64,000 nucleotides of DNA from Candidatus Zixiibacteriota bacterium (GTDB taxonomy: Bacteria; Zixibacteria; MSB-5A5; GN15; FEB-12). Shown here in pieces: positions 17,451 through 26,761 of this stretch. The notes beneath the pieces were generated by a model. That model was not told the DNA's origin. It made no database searches and saw only the letters and a list, made by a program, of their open reading frames with translations. Positions within the stretch are counted from its first letter, which is position 1; every line of letters begins with the position of its first letter. Made by a program: the position numbers and the translations under genes. The stretch covers positions 157,501-221,500 of the forward strand of contig JBFLZR010000005.1 of the NCBI GenBank assembly GCA_040756055.1. Direction: 5' to 3'.

Positions 17451-17477
17451 GGCAGGATCGCAGGGATCCTGCCCTAC
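17451..17477 (-). repeat. REP copy 3, upstream of the RAYT gene
   Basis: An exact direct copy of 17402-17428, with a 22-base spacer between them. It ends 22 bases before the stop codon of kbl, so transcripts of kbl would carry two REP hairpins in their 3' end, which can act as RNA stabilisers. Confidence 0.9.
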
Positions 17478-17499
17478 TATTCGAGATAAATACTCTAAC

Positions 17500-18726
17500 C
17501 TACTTGTGTGCCTGCTGGTACTTGTTCAAGACATCGATCACATAATCGATATCCGCAGGCTGGTGTTCGCCGGTAATCTGAAAGCGAATCTCTTCGGAAC
17601 CCTTCGGCACCACCGGATAATTCAATCCGGTCGCCAGCACGCCGTGCTCCTTGAGCCACTTCACGATATCAGCCGTGCGGGCAGTGTCACGCACCATGAG
17701 CGGCACTACCGGATGCGGACCCGGAATGGTCTCAAAGCCCGCCTTCACAATACCGTCTTCAAAGCGCTTGGTCATCGCAGCGACATGAGCCACAATCTTG
17801 CGGCCTTCGTCACTGTCGAGAATCTGCAGCGCCCTTGTGGCGGCCTTCGCCTCGGAAACAGTGATCGGGTTGGAATAGATATACATCGGGGCGGTTTCTC
17901 TCAAAAACTCAATAACCGCGGCGCTGGAGACGACAAACCCGCCGTTGACACCAAACGCCTTGCCGAGCGTACCGATCAAAACATCGCAGCGAGTATTGCA
18001 GTACTCTTCGGTGCCGCGACCGGTCTTGCCGAACGCGCCGATACCGTGGGAGTCATCGACCACGCTGACGATGCCTTCCTCGAATTTATCGTTGTACTTG
18101 TGGCACAGGTCAATAAGTACATCGAGCGGAGCGTTGTCGCCGCGCATCGAGAAGATACCATCGGTCACAACCAGAGCGCGCTTGCCCTGTCCGATAGCTT
18201 CTTTGATCTTGGCTTCGGCATCGGCCATATCGTTGTGCTTATAGATGAACTTGCCCGACGGACGCGAGAGGCGCATGGCCTGGATGATACAGTTGTGGTT
18301 AAGCTCATCCGAGATAAACACGGTTTCGGCGGTACAGAGCGGAACCAGCACGCCCAGGCTCGTAACATAAGCCGAGCTGAAAATCATGCCCGCTTCGCGA
18401 CCGAGAAACTTGGCCAGTTTCTCTTCGAGGTTGGTGTGGACTTTGTAGGTGCCGCTGATGAAGCGCACGGCGCCCGGCCCGACGCCGAATGTCTTGGCGC
18501 CTTCTTCTTCGGCCTCGATCATGTCTTTGCGAAGCGACAGACCCATATAAGAGTTGGAATTCATTTTGATGAATTCTTTATCGCCGTAACCTTCGACATA
18601 AAAGCGCGGGCAATTAGTCTTCGTCGCCGGCTTCACGCCCGTAATAACCAGTTCCTTACCTTTGGCAGTACCTTTGGCTTTGAGCTCGTTCACCGCCGCC
18701 GTAAGGGCTTTGTTCAATCTTTCCAT
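17500..18726 (-). CDS. kbl: Glycine C-acetyltransferase (2-amino-3-ketobutyrate CoA ligase)
   Basis: A 408-residue PLP enzyme of the alpha-oxoamine synthase family. The Schiff-base lysine is K256 in IGTLGKAFG. VVDDSHGIGAFG holds the cofactor aspartate and histidine, and SNSYMGLS and HNCIIQAMRLSR are family blocks. It splits 2-amino-3-ketobutyrate with CoA into glycine and acetyl-CoA. The threonine dehydrogenase gene is 48 bases upstream on the same strand, so together they turn threonine into glycine. It is slightly longer than E. coli Kbl (398). A paralogue role in sphingolipid-type condensation is less likely given the tdh neighbour. Confidence 0.92.
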   Translation of the reverse strand: MERLNKALTAAVNELKAKGTAKGKELVITGVKPATKTNCPRFYVEGYGDKEFIKMNSNSYMGLSLRKDMIEAEEEGAKTFGVGPGAVRFISGTYKVHTNLEEKLAKFLGREAGMIFSSAYVTSLGVLVPLCTAETVFISDELNHNCIIQAMRLSRPSGKFIYKHNDMADAEAKIKEAIGQGKRALVVTDGIFSMRGDNAPLDVLIDLCHKYNDKFEEGIVSVVDDSHGIGAFGKTGRGTEEYCNTRCDVLIGTLGKAFGVNGGFVVSSAAVIEFLRETAPMYIYSNPITVSEAKAATRALQILDSDEGRKIVAHVAAMTKRFEDGIVKAGFETIPGPHPVVPLMVRDTARTADIVKWLKEHGVLATGLNYPVVPKGSEEIRFQITGEHQPADIDYVIDVLNKYQQAHK

Positions 18727-18774
18727 TTGGATCCTCTATTGTTCAGGTCAAATCTTCTTATTTATCTCGGAATT

Positions 18775-19725
18775 TCAGGCCAACTTCTTCGAAAGTACAT
18801 CGATCATGTCCTTAGCCATGACCGGCAGGGTGTATTCCGGTTTCCATCCCCACTCAGCGCGGGCGGCGGAATCATCCATGCTGTTGGGCCAGCTATTGGC
18901 AATACCCTGCTTGACCGGGTCGACATTGTAATCCATTTTGAACCCGGGGATGTGTTTCTTTATCTCTGCCGCCAGAATTTCCGGATCGAAACTCATGGCC
19001 GTCACGTTGAAGGCGTTGCGGTGTTTCAGCTTCGATGCATTCGCTTCCATGAGTTCGACAGCGCCCTTGATGGCATCGGGCATGTACATCATATCGAGGA
19101 AAGTGCCGGCGCCGAGCGGACAGGTGTATTTCTTGTGCTTGATGGCCTCGTAGAAAATTTCCACGGCGTAGTCGGTCGTGCCGCCGCCGGGGAGGGTCTC
19201 GTTGGAGATGATGCCGGGATAACGAAGACCACGGGTGTCGACGCCGAAGCGCTTGAAGTAGTAGTCGCACAGGAGTTCGCCGGCGACTTTGGTGACGCCG
19301 TACATGGAGGTCGGACGCTGCACGGTGTCCTGCGGAGTGTTATCCAGCGGCGTGGTCGGACCAAAGGCGCCGATGGAGGACGGCACGAAGACCGCGCATT
19401 TGTGCTCGCGGGCAACTTCGAGGACGTTGTACATACCGTTGATATTGACATTCCAGGCCAGGGTTGGCTTCGCCTCTGCGACCGCGGAAAGGATGGCCGC
19501 GAGGTGGTGAATGACATTGATCTTGTATTTTTTGACTACGCTTTCGACCTGCTTGATATCGGTGCAGTCGCAGATTTCGAACGGACCGGATTCAAGAAGT
19601 TTACCGCTCGGTTTGGTGCGATTTCCGCCCGCGACAACGTTGCCGGCGCCGTAGATTTTTCTCAGTTCCAGCGTCAGTTCGGACCCGATCTGGCCCACCG
19701 CTCCCGTAACCAAAATCTTCATCAT
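18775..19725 (-). CDS. tdh: L-threonine 3-dehydrogenase, epimerase (short-chain) type
   Basis: A 316-residue NAD-dependent extended SDR protein: N-terminal GAVGQIGSEL Rossmann motif, catalytic Tyr-x3-Lys in SMYGVTKVAGE, and the substrate-loop GGGTTDYAVEIFYEA characteristic of epimerase-type threonine dehydrogenases. It oxidises threonine to 2-amino-3-ketobutyrate, the Kbl substrate. The ATG at 19723-19725 follows AGGGGAT. A good promoter lies at 19816-19844, so tdh-kbl is a two-gene operon. Confidence 0.9.
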   Translation of the reverse strand: MMKILVTGAVGQIGSELTLELRKIYGAGNVVAGGNRTKPSGKLLESGPFEICDCTDIKQVESVVKKYKINVIHHLAAILSAVAEAKPTLAWNVNINGMYNVLEVAREHKCAVFVPSSIGAFGPTTPLDNTPQDTVQRPTSMYGVTKVAGELLCDYYFKRFGVDTRGLRYPGIISNETLPGGGTTDYAVEIFYEAIKHKKYTCPLGAGTFLDMMYMPDAIKGAVELMEANASKLKHRNAFNVTAMSFDPEILAAEIKKHIPGFKMDYNVDPVKQGIANSWPNSMDDSAARAEWGWKPEYTLPVMAKDMIDVLSKKLA

Positions 19726-19815
19726 CTGATATCCCCTAACTGGTTGTAAATCATATTCTCCATTGCGTTTATCGCCTGGTTGAAAAATTGACAACTCCGG
19801 CGAATATTTCTGGAT

Positions 19816-19844
19816 ATTCTAATGAGGAGGCTCCGGAAAGTCAA
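19816..19844 (-). promoter_or_regulatory. Promoter of tdh-kbl
   Basis: The minus strand has TTGACT (19839-19844), 17 bases, TAGAAT (19816-19821). The -35 box overlaps the last codon of the queT-like gene. The leader to the tdh start is about 85 bases. Confidence 0.7.
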
Positions 19845-20329
19845 ACGAAAATGCTGCGATTCCTTAGCAAAAGCAATAGCGGTACGCCTAATACATAGCA
19901 GGCAATCAGCTGTCCGACACCGATCATTTGAACCGCGAACCAATAATTCACTCCCATTATCGGGGCAAGGTAAAAGGAGACGCCAAAGGCGTTGAACAAG
20001 ACTGCCGGAAGGGGAGCCAGAGAGACGCCGGTAAGGGTATTTCCAAACCGGTTTCTGACCCAGCGGGTGGCGAAAGCCGCGAGAAGGGTAAAAAGCGGGC
20101 CGACGGCGATATCGAGCCAGCCCATGCCGCCCATGATGTTAGCGAGAAGACAGCCAATATACAGACCGGGGATTGCCGCCGGGGTCAAAAACGGAAGGAC
20201 CGTGAGCGCCTCGGCAAAACGAACCTGGTAAACGCCAAAAGAAATCGGGAGAAATACCACCGCCAAAACTACGTAAAGCGCGGCAATAACCCCTCCCATG
20301 GCGATATGCTTAACTCTTTGGGAGATCAT
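19841..20329 (-). CDS. QueT family transporter (queuosine precursor ECF component)
   Basis: A 162-residue integral membrane protein with five to six hydrophobic segments, matching QueT (IAALYVVLAVVFLPISFG, VYQVRFAEALTVLPFL, IGCLLANIMGG, WLDIAVGPLFT, NAFGVSFYLAP). QueT is a substrate-binding component thought to bring in queuosine precursors such as preQ1. The 41-base gap to the upstream regulator has no preQ1 riboswitch and no clear Shine-Dalgarno. Being on the same strand, it is probably co-transcribed with the WYL regulator. Confidence 0.85.
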   Translation of the reverse strand: MISQRVKHIAMGGVIAALYVVLAVVFLPISFGVYQVRFAEALTVLPFLTPAAIPGLYIGCLLANIMGGMGWLDIAVGPLFTLLAAFATRWVRNRFGNTLTGVSLAPLPAVLFNAFGVSFYLAPIMGVNYWFAVQMIGVGQLIACYVLGVPLLLLLRNRSIFV

Positions 20330-20370
20330 TTATTTCACAAAATGATAAGACATAGATGGGTCGTCAAGTT

Positions 20371-21321
20371 CTATTTGTAAAGAGTACGGAAATATTCGCC
20401 GATTCGCGCCAAACTTTTTCTGAGGTTATCCGGCTCAAGCACCTCGACCTGATCGCCGAATCCGATGAGCCAGCGCTGGATTTCCTCGATTCCGCGCACC
20501 GTGGTGGCATAGCGCACCCGGCCATCATCCAAGGGTTCGACCATTTCGTCCGGATGATGTTTGTTGGACGACACCACCCTGGCGGCAGTACCCGAGAAAA
20601 CGGCTTTTACCGTGACCGGCTCACCGCTGAAAACACTCCAGCTTCCCTCGAAATATGTCTGCGGTCTGATATCAGAGTTTTTGATAAAAATGTCAGAAAG
20701 TATCTCAACATTGTGAACGCGATCGACTCGAAATGTCCTGAAATCTTTTCGGGTATGGCAATACCCCACGAAATAGAAGGCGTGACCGCGAAAGACTATG
20801 AAGTAAGGGTCGATAATTCTGGCGGATCGTCCCGAAGAAATCGACTCGTAGTCGACCTTGATTCGTCGGCACCCGGCGATCGCCTGCTCGATAACATCGT
20901 AGTACTTCTCCCCTTTTTCTCTCTCGCCGGACAGAGGGTTTTCGATGTGGGTTGTTGTCGGCGCGAACTTTGTTTCTTTGCGGACCTGCTCGGAAAGGCA
21001 GTTGTCTATTTTGGCTTTGACGCTCTTGAAGACTTCCTCGTAGCCTCCGGCTTTTATGAGCGGCGAGGATTCCAAAGCGAGTCTGAGCAGGTGATATTCA
21101 TCGGCGGTGAAGTTCAGCGCCGGCAGAAAATTGTCGGAAGCGAGTTTATAGCCGTTGTCGTAGTAAATTGGAACATTCATTTCCGACAGTGATATTATGT
21201 CGCGATAGATGGACCTCTCTGTCACCCCGCATTCATCGGCGAGCCGAGCGGCGTTGAGGTTTCTTCGTGTGCGCAAAAGGTTGAGGATGTGAAGCATCCG
21301 ATCGTATTTGTTCATGCCCAT
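20371..21321 (-). CDS. WYL-domain transcriptional regulator (YafY/DeoR-like)
   Basis: A 316-residue regulator: a winged helix-turn-helix at the N-terminus (RLADECGVTERSIYRDIISL, residues about 24-45), a linker, a WYL-type domain (KVDYESIS, YFVGYCHTRKDFRTFRVDRV) from about residue 135, and a C-terminal WCX-like end. WYL domains sense small ligands or nucleic acids. AGGAGGG precedes the ATG. The next gene downstream is the QueT-like transporter, a possible target or operon partner. Confidence 0.9.
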   Translation of the reverse strand: MGMNKYDRMLHILNLLRTRRNLNAARLADECGVTERSIYRDIISLSEMNVPIYYDNGYKLASDNFLPALNFTADEYHLLRLALESSPLIKAGGYEEVFKSVKAKIDNCLSEQVRKETKFAPTTTHIENPLSGEREKGEKYYDVIEQAIAGCRRIKVDYESISSGRSARIIDPYFIVFRGHAFYFVGYCHTRKDFRTFRVDRVHNVEILSDIFIKNSDIRPQTYFEGSWSVFSGEPVTVKAVFSGTAARVVSSNKHHPDEMVEPLDDGRVRYATTVRGIEEIQRWLIGFGDQVEVLEPDNLRKSLARIGEYFRTLYK

Positions 21322-21344
21322 GCGATTATCCCTCCTGATGGGTC

Positions 21345-21373
21345 AATATACGAAATACTATCGCATAAAACAA
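21345..21373 (-). promoter_or_regulatory. Promoter of the WYL regulator-queT unit
   Basis: The minus strand has TTGTTT (21368-21373), 17 bases, TATATT (21345-21350), 24 bases upstream of the start codon. A short TGGGA/TCCCA inverted repeat lies just upstream (about 21377-21390), a possible operator. Confidence 0.5.
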
Positions 21374-21551
21374 ATGTGGGATTTCTCCCATACCTCTCTA
21401 ATGTTTCGATAACCTTCAGCCGATAATCAAAAAAGCGCCATTGTACTTACTGCGCTGAGATTCAAGGCCTTATGGCACATAGGACGTCGCGGCACTGGCT
21501 TTGCAGTCTCCCCCGTTGGACTAAAAGGAAACATCTAACCGTGGGGATACT

Positions 21552-23621
21552 ATGGATAGACGTCGAACGAGAAGAGGCAAACCGGAGCCGACCAATTTCT
21601 GGCAGGGCTTCCTCTTCAAATTTTCAAGCCGACTATTTATTGGGATAGTAGTCATTGTGGTCTTCTTGACCCTCGCCCAGTGCACTGTCAAGAGCCCCGA
21701 ATCACCAACCTGGAACACTACGTTCGTAGTTCCGGTAGTCAACCGCACCTACACCATGGAAGAACTGGTCAGCAAGGTTGACCAGGACGAGATATTCATC
21801 GACACCAACGGCAGTGTCGCCTTTTCAATCGAAGAAGATATCGACACTGTGCAGCTCAATGAAGACGACTTCTCGGTGCCTGATCTCAGCTATGATCTTT
21901 CCGAAACGCTCGGACTGATTGAAATAAGTACGCCATCGGATGAAATCTCGGTTATCGATATCGACTCATTGATGGCGGGTTTTCCGGTTGTACCCGGCTT
22001 CGACACGATAATCGTGCCGGCCAACACGGAGCTTTCCGCCGACAACAACCGCAAACTCGACTCGTTTACGTGGGCCGAAATCGCCAGTGGAAGTATCCAG
22101 GTCAATGTTACCAACCGTCTCGGATTGACGCTTTATGATGTTGTCGTGCGCCTTATCGACGCGCGTGCCGGGGTTACTATTGACACCGGATATTTTACTT
22201 TGCCGTTGAACCACAACGAAGAAGATTCGCTGGTGATATCAGTGGCGGGTAAGAATATATCGGACAGTGTTCAAGTGACTGTCTTCAGTCACTCTGATCC
22301 GATGCAGGATATCCACATTGCCCCGGTTGGTAAGAGTATCACCACCGAGGTCAGTTTCAGGGAGGGAATTCTGGTTACCGCAGCTATGGCCGAGGTCCCC
22401 GAACTTGAGGACCTTCCCTTCTCGCAGAGAGTCGGGTTGGATATCGATGCTTCCGAGACCATAGACACGGCGCGCCTCGCCGGCGGAGAGCTGGAACTGG
22501 CTGTCACTAACAACACACCGCTGCCGGCGACTCTTGATATCGCTGTGCCGAACCTGGAGCTGTCCGGCAATTCTCTGGCGATTTCGAGACAAATTTCCGC
22601 CGGACAGACGCTTCTCATCAATCAGAATCTGGCGGGATATGACCTTATACCCGAAGGTGACTCGGTCGATGTCGTCATAGTTGCGCATCTGCCCGGTTCC
22701 GGCGGTCAGTCGGTTATCGTTCATTACACCGACAGTTTCAGCGTCAATGCCGCCCTGATCAACCTAACCTTTAACAGTGTAACGGGTGTTTTCGACAATA
22801 CCTCGGCGGCCTTTGAAGATATCCACGAAGAGCTCGATGTACCTGATGGTTTTGACAATGTCGGTTTGGTTGCGGCCTTCCTTACCCTTCGAATCGAGAA
22901 CGGCGTCGACATGCCGGGTCATCTGGACATCCAGCTTTCCGGTGACAATGGCAAGGTTTTGAATATTTCCGGGGATATCGAAGCTCGTGGCGACGACTTG
23001 TACCGGGTGAGCGACATTACTAACGATGATGTTGCCGACTTTTTGACACCTCTGCCCTCGGCTGTAGATATATCCGGGTCGGTTGAGTTCGGTGATGGAA
23101 GTTATCACGGAACGATTACGGCAAACGATTATGTTTTCGCGCGGGTCAGTATTTACGCCCCTCTCGGTGTGAAGCTTTCCGAGGCCGAGATAACCGATCT
23201 CGATGTGGAGGTTGAAGAGATCGAGCAGGATGATATCGACGCGATTACCGACCATGTCATCAATTCCCGGTTCATCTATAGTATAGCCAACCACCTTCCT
23301 CTTGGCGTTACCGCGACAGTGCATCTCAGCGGTGATTCGGTATCGCTCTATACGACTCCTCAGTTGACGCTGGATACGCTCAGATGTGAACCGGCGCCGG
23401 TGTCGCTGGTCACCGGAATCGCCAGCGCCGAGGCTATCAGTTCAGGAGAGATCGTGCTCGATAGCACCGACATACAGATTCTAAAGAACGAAATGCTCTA
23501 TATCAGGCAACAGCTCTTTCTCAGTGGCTCCGATACGGCCGGTGTCCTGCTTACAGAGAACGACTACATAACCATCAACGGACGTATCGAAGTCGAGTAT
23601 CGCTTCGACGGCGAGTTTTAA
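21552..23621 (+). CDS. Large putative lipoprotein, repeat-rich beta protein
   Basis: A 689-residue protein with an arginine-rich N-terminus, one hydrophobic segment ending in LTLAQC (lipobox-like, about residue 44) and a long beta-rich body. The body shows recurring strand patterns around AEITDLDVEVEEIEQDD and SLVISVAGKN, suggesting repeated Ig-like or LEA-like modules. No known domain recognised. It is the first gene of a plus-strand unit with a barrel protein (12-base gap) and an M6 protease. Possibly an outer-membrane or surface partner of that barrel. Confidence 0.75.
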   Translation: MDRRRTRRGKPEPTNFWQGFLFKFSSRLFIGIVVIVVFLTLAQCTVKSPESPTWNTTFVVPVVNRTYTMEELVSKVDQDEIFIDTNGSVAFSIEEDIDTVQLNEDDFSVPDLSYDLSETLGLIEISTPSDEISVIDIDSLMAGFPVVPGFDTIIVPANTELSADNNRKLDSFTWAEIASGSIQVNVTNRLGLTLYDVVVRLIDARAGVTIDTGYFTLPLNHNEEDSLVISVAGKNISDSVQVTVFSHSDPMQDIHIAPVGKSITTEVSFREGILVTAAMAEVPELEDLPFSQRVGLDIDASETIDTARLAGGELELAVTNNTPLPATLDIAVPNLELSGNSLAISRQISAGQTLLINQNLAGYDLIPEGDSVDVVIVAHLPGSGGQSVIVHYTDSFSVNAALINLTFNSVTGVFDNTSAAFEDIHEELDVPDGFDNVGLVAAFLTLRIENGVDMPGHLDIQLSGDNGKVLNISGDIEARGDDLYRVSDITNDDVADFLTPLPSAVDISGSVEFGDGSYHGTITANDYVFARVSIYAPLGVKLSEAEITDLDVEVEEIEQDDIDAITDHVINSRFIYSIANHLPLGVTATVHLSGDSVSLYTTPQLTLDTLRCEPAPVSLVTGIASAEAISSGEIVLDSTDIQILKNEMLYIRQQLFLSGSDTAGVLLTENDYITINGRIEVEYRFDGEF

Positions 23622-23633
23622 AAGGAGCCTATC

Positions 23634-24923
23634 ATGAAGAGCATAGTACTTAGCGATAATCGTCGGGGATGGCTCAGTTTTAGCCTGGTAACGATTACCA
23701 TTGTTGTTGCCCTGTTTGCCCTGATCATCCAGAACGCAAACGGCCAGGGGATATCATCGGCTCGTAGCGTGGCGATGGGCTCGGCGGGTATATCGCTTGC
23801 CAGCGGCGCCGATGCCGCCCGGCTCAATCCCGCCAACCTGGGCTTCGCCCAGTATCAGTTGAAGGGGGTCGAGCTGGTAGGTGTGGGAGCCAATATCTCC
23901 AACAATTCCTTCACGCTCAGTGATTATAACAAATATACCGGCGCGTTTTTAACCGATGAAGATAAAGAATACATCCTTGATCGCGTGTCCGATGACGGTC
24001 TCAAACTGACGGCCGAAGCGGAGGCCACCGCCCTCGCGATAGCGATGGGACCCTTCGTGTTCGGCGTCGCCGGTAATGGCGTTGCCGATGTCAATCTCAA
24101 CAAGGACATCATCGACCTGATCCTTAACGGCAATACCTTCGCCGATACCATCGAGGTCACCGGTTCTTATTCAGATGTTATCGCATACGCCTCGGCCTAT
24201 TTGTCCTATGGCCGCTCTCTGTACAAATCGGGCTCGCGGGAATTCGCGGTCGGGGCCACTTTCCGCTATCTGCGAGGCTTTGCCGTCGAGCAGGTGGTTG
24301 AACTTCGGGGAATCGCGGCGACTTTCGCCACCGGATTCATGGGCGAAGGCAACATGGTTATCCAGACCGCTACCGGCGGCTCGGGTTACTCGGTTGATCT
24401 CGGGGCCGCGCTCAAGCTCAACGATAACTATACCGTTGGCGGCAGAATCAGAAATTTCGTCAGCGCCATCAAATGGACAAAAGACACCGAAGAGCACGGC
24501 TACTATTTCAGCTTCGATACCATGACGGTTGACAACATGGACGAAGACTATGTGGTATCCGAAGACTATACCGAAGAGATAGGCAGTTTCACTACGAATC
24601 TACCGTCCGTGATGACGCTGGGCGTCGCCAAGACTTCAGGAAAGCTTCTGTGGGCAGTCGATTGGGAACAGGGATTCAGCAGTGAAGTCGGCGGCACCAC
24701 CAAGCCGCGCATATCAGCGGGCGCAGAATATTCCATCGTCTCGGCTTTTCCGCTTAGAATGGGCTATTCGGCGGGTGGCAATCGCAATAGCGCTTTCTCG
24801 TTCGGGTCCGGATTTCACCTGCCCTATTTCTTCGTCGACTACGCCTTTGTAACCGGGAGTTCGCTGTCAGGCTATTCGTCGAAGGGGCTCAATTTCGCTG
24901 TCACAACCGGACTGTATTTCTAA
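23634..24923 (+). CDS. Outer-membrane beta-barrel protein (DUF5723/PorV-like)
   Basis: A 429-residue protein with an N-terminal hydrophobic segment (about residues 18-36) and then SSARSVAMGSAGISLASGADAARLNPANLG, seen as ARSVAMGSAG and ARLNPANLGFA. That is the N-terminal plug signature of FadL/PorV/DUF5723-like barrels. The body alternates strands and ends in the aromatic residue of TTGLYF, as expected for outer-membrane insertion. GGAG precedes the ATG. In Bacteroidota such barrels serve type 9 secretion; here the downstream gene is a secreted protease with a T9SS-like tail, so a secretion link is plausible. Confidence 0.8.
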   Translation: MKSIVLSDNRRGWLSFSLVTITIVVALFALIIQNANGQGISSARSVAMGSAGISLASGADAARLNPANLGFAQYQLKGVELVGVGANISNNSFTLSDYNKYTGAFLTDEDKEYILDRVSDDGLKLTAEAEATALAIAMGPFVFGVAGNGVADVNLNKDIIDLILNGNTFADTIEVTGSYSDVIAYASAYLSYGRSLYKSGSREFAVGATFRYLRGFAVEQVVELRGIAATFATGFMGEGNMVIQTATGGSGYSVDLGAALKLNDNYTVGGRIRNFVSAIKWTKDTEEHGYYFSFDTMTVDNMDEDYVVSEDYTEEIGSFTTNLPSVMTLGVAKTSGKLLWAVDWEQGFSSEVGGTTKPRISAGAEYSIVSAFPLRMGYSAGGNRNSAFSFGSGFHLPYFFVDYAFVTGSSLSGYSSKGLNFAVTTGLYF

Positions 24924-24938
24924 GCAAAGGGAGTTGGA

Positions 24939-26708
24939 ATGTACCGCGCCGTTCGAACCAGATTTGCCATAGCCGTGATATCGGGGATGCTGCTTGGGGT
25001 CATGGTGCTTAGCCAGAGCACGGCAGCGGCCCCGCCGCATCCGGAGCTGCTTGAGGCGACCGCGCTCGAGAAGAAAGCTCCAGCCTACTTCATGACACAC
25101 CAGGCCGATCTCAGAAGCGCGGGACTCGAATCCGGCCCGGCAAGTTTTGACCGCAAAGATGACAAACAGACCACCCTCCTGAGCCTTTCGCCGGAGGTTA
25201 TGGGGTCCTTCAATGTGCTGGCGATATTGGTAACTTTCTCCGACAAACCGGCAGCCACCGGCGCATCCTATTTTGATGACCTGCTGTTCAGCACCACCAA
25301 CGTCAGTGTCAGGCATTATTACCGGGAGGCATCGTACGCCCAGCTCGACATAGTCACCGTCAATTTACCATCCTCGCTGGGATGGGTGGGCGCTCCGCAG
25401 ACGTACGCGTATTATGTTAACGGTGAAAACGGCGTGAACCCCGACAGTTATCCTAACAATGCTCAGAGATTGGTGGAGGACCTCGTGTCCATTGTCGACG
25501 GCTCGGTCAATTTCTCCCGCTATGATAATGATAATAACGGCTTCGTCGATGTTTTGATGGTCGTTCACGCCGGCCCGGGCGCCGAGTTTACCGGCTCGGA
25601 TGACGACATGTGGTCGCACCAGTGGCAGATCACGCCGCGAGCGACCAATGATGGTGTTTATGTTTCGAACTACACAATGCAGCCGGAGTACCTGCTGGCC
25701 GCCGGCGACATGACCATCGGCGTCTTCGCCCACGAACTGGGACACGCCTTCGGACTGCCCGACCTCTACGATACCGATTACAGCTCAAACGGTATTGGCT
25801 CCTGGGGCATCATGGCTTTTGGAAGCTGGCTCGGTCCACGTGGGCTCGGTGAATTGCCGGCCGCTCCGTGCGCCTGGAGCCGCATCCAGATGGGCTTTAA
25901 TCAAGCCACCAATGTAACCAGCAACGTAACGTCACAGACGATCTACGATGTCAAAAACGCACGCGACATCTATCGTCTCTGGACATCCGGGGCAATCGAG
26001 AACGAGTATTTCCTTGTGGAGAACAGGCAACGAACCGGGTATGACACCTACCTGCCTTCGGACGGATTGCTTATCTGGCACATCGACGATACCCAGGACG
26101 ACAATGACAACGAGTGGTACCCGGGGCTTAATCCGGCATCGCATTATCTGGTCGCTCTCGAACAGGCCGATGGATTGTTTGAACTGGAGAAAGCAGCTGA
26201 TGCCGGAGACGGAAATGACCCGTTCCCGATTTCCGGAGTGGCAAGCTCGTTCAACGCTCTGTCGGCCGTGACATCAAGCTCATATACGGACGGTAACTCG
26301 TACGTCTCGGTTGAAAACATATCACCTTCGGGAGATTCCATGACGGCTGATTTCTATGTTTCATTTTCGGGCAGCTATGAAGGCGATACCGAAGAAGACG
26401 ATGATGCCGAAGATTCGGATATTCTCCCGACTTCGCTGAGGCTGTCTCAGAATTATCCCAACCCGTTCAACCCAACCACGACTATTTCATTTTATTCCCC
26501 GGACCCCGGTTATGCCGTTGTGGACATTTTTGACATCCTCGGACGACGAGTACAGACATTGCTTTCCCGCGATATTGCCGCCGGACAGACGGAAATCCAG
26601 TGGGACGGAACAAACAGCTCCGGCGGTTCGGTCGCTTCGGGAATATATCTGTGCAAGCTGGAGATGAACGGTCAGAAACAGCTAAGAAAGATGATACTGG
26701 CTCGATGA
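24939..26708 (+). CDS. Secreted M6 family metalloprotease with T9SS-type sorting tail
   Basis: A 589-residue secreted protease: signal peptide (about residues 1-30), M6/immune inhibitor A-like domain with zinc motif HELGHAFGLPD (residues 265-275) and a calcium-loop-like YDNDNNGFVD near 195. An acidic linker (EGDTEEDDDAEDSD) is followed by a C-terminal FlgD-like/Por-secretion tail (NYPNPFNPTTTISF from residue 505, SGIYLCKLE near the end). Such tails direct proteins through type 9 or related export in the FCB group. AAAGGGAG precedes the ATG. A terminator at 26762-26790 closes the three-gene unit. Confidence 0.93.
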   Translation: MYRAVRTRFAIAVISGMLLGVMVLSQSTAAAPPHPELLEATALEKKAPAYFMTHQADLRSAGLESGPASFDRKDDKQTTLLSLSPEVMGSFNVLAILVTFSDKPAATGASYFDDLLFSTTNVSVRHYYREASYAQLDIVTVNLPSSLGWVGAPQTYAYYVNGENGVNPDSYPNNAQRLVEDLVSIVDGSVNFSRYDNDNNGFVDVLMVVHAGPGAEFTGSDDDMWSHQWQITPRATNDGVYVSNYTMQPEYLLAAGDMTIGVFAHELGHAFGLPDLYDTDYSSNGIGSWGIMAFGSWLGPRGLGELPAAPCAWSRIQMGFNQATNVTSNVTSQTIYDVKNARDIYRLWTSGAIENEYFLVENRQRTGYDTYLPSDGLLIWHIDDTQDDNDNEWYPGLNPASHYLVALEQADGLFELEKAADAGDGNDPFPISGVASSFNALSAVTSSSYTDGNSYVSVENISPSGDSMTADFYVSFSGSYEGDTEEDDDAEDSDILPTSLRLSQNYPNPFNPTTTISFYSPDPGYAVVDIFDILGRRVQTLLSRDIAAGQTEIQWDGTNSSGGSVASGIYLCKLEMNGQKQLRKMILAR

Positions 26709-26761
26709 CGAGAGCTCAATAGATGTAACTATCCGCAGTACTCCCCTACTGTACAGCAATA

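Noticed and set aside
17402-17477. Two direct 27-base repeats with a 22-base spacer as a CRISPR array
   Set aside because: Only two direct copies, a third inverted copy on the other side of a RAYT gene, and the GTAG-hairpin form identify them as REPs. No cas genes are nearby.
17359-19749. A 796-codon open frame on the plus strand across the RAYT leader, kbl and tdh
   Set aside because: It is antisense to two clearly recognised enzymes, has no ribosome site, and its protein is rich in His/Arg as expected from antisense reading of GC-rich codons.
20330-20370. preQ1 riboswitch before the QueT-like gene
   Set aside because: The gap is only 41 bases and shows none of the aptamer blocks.
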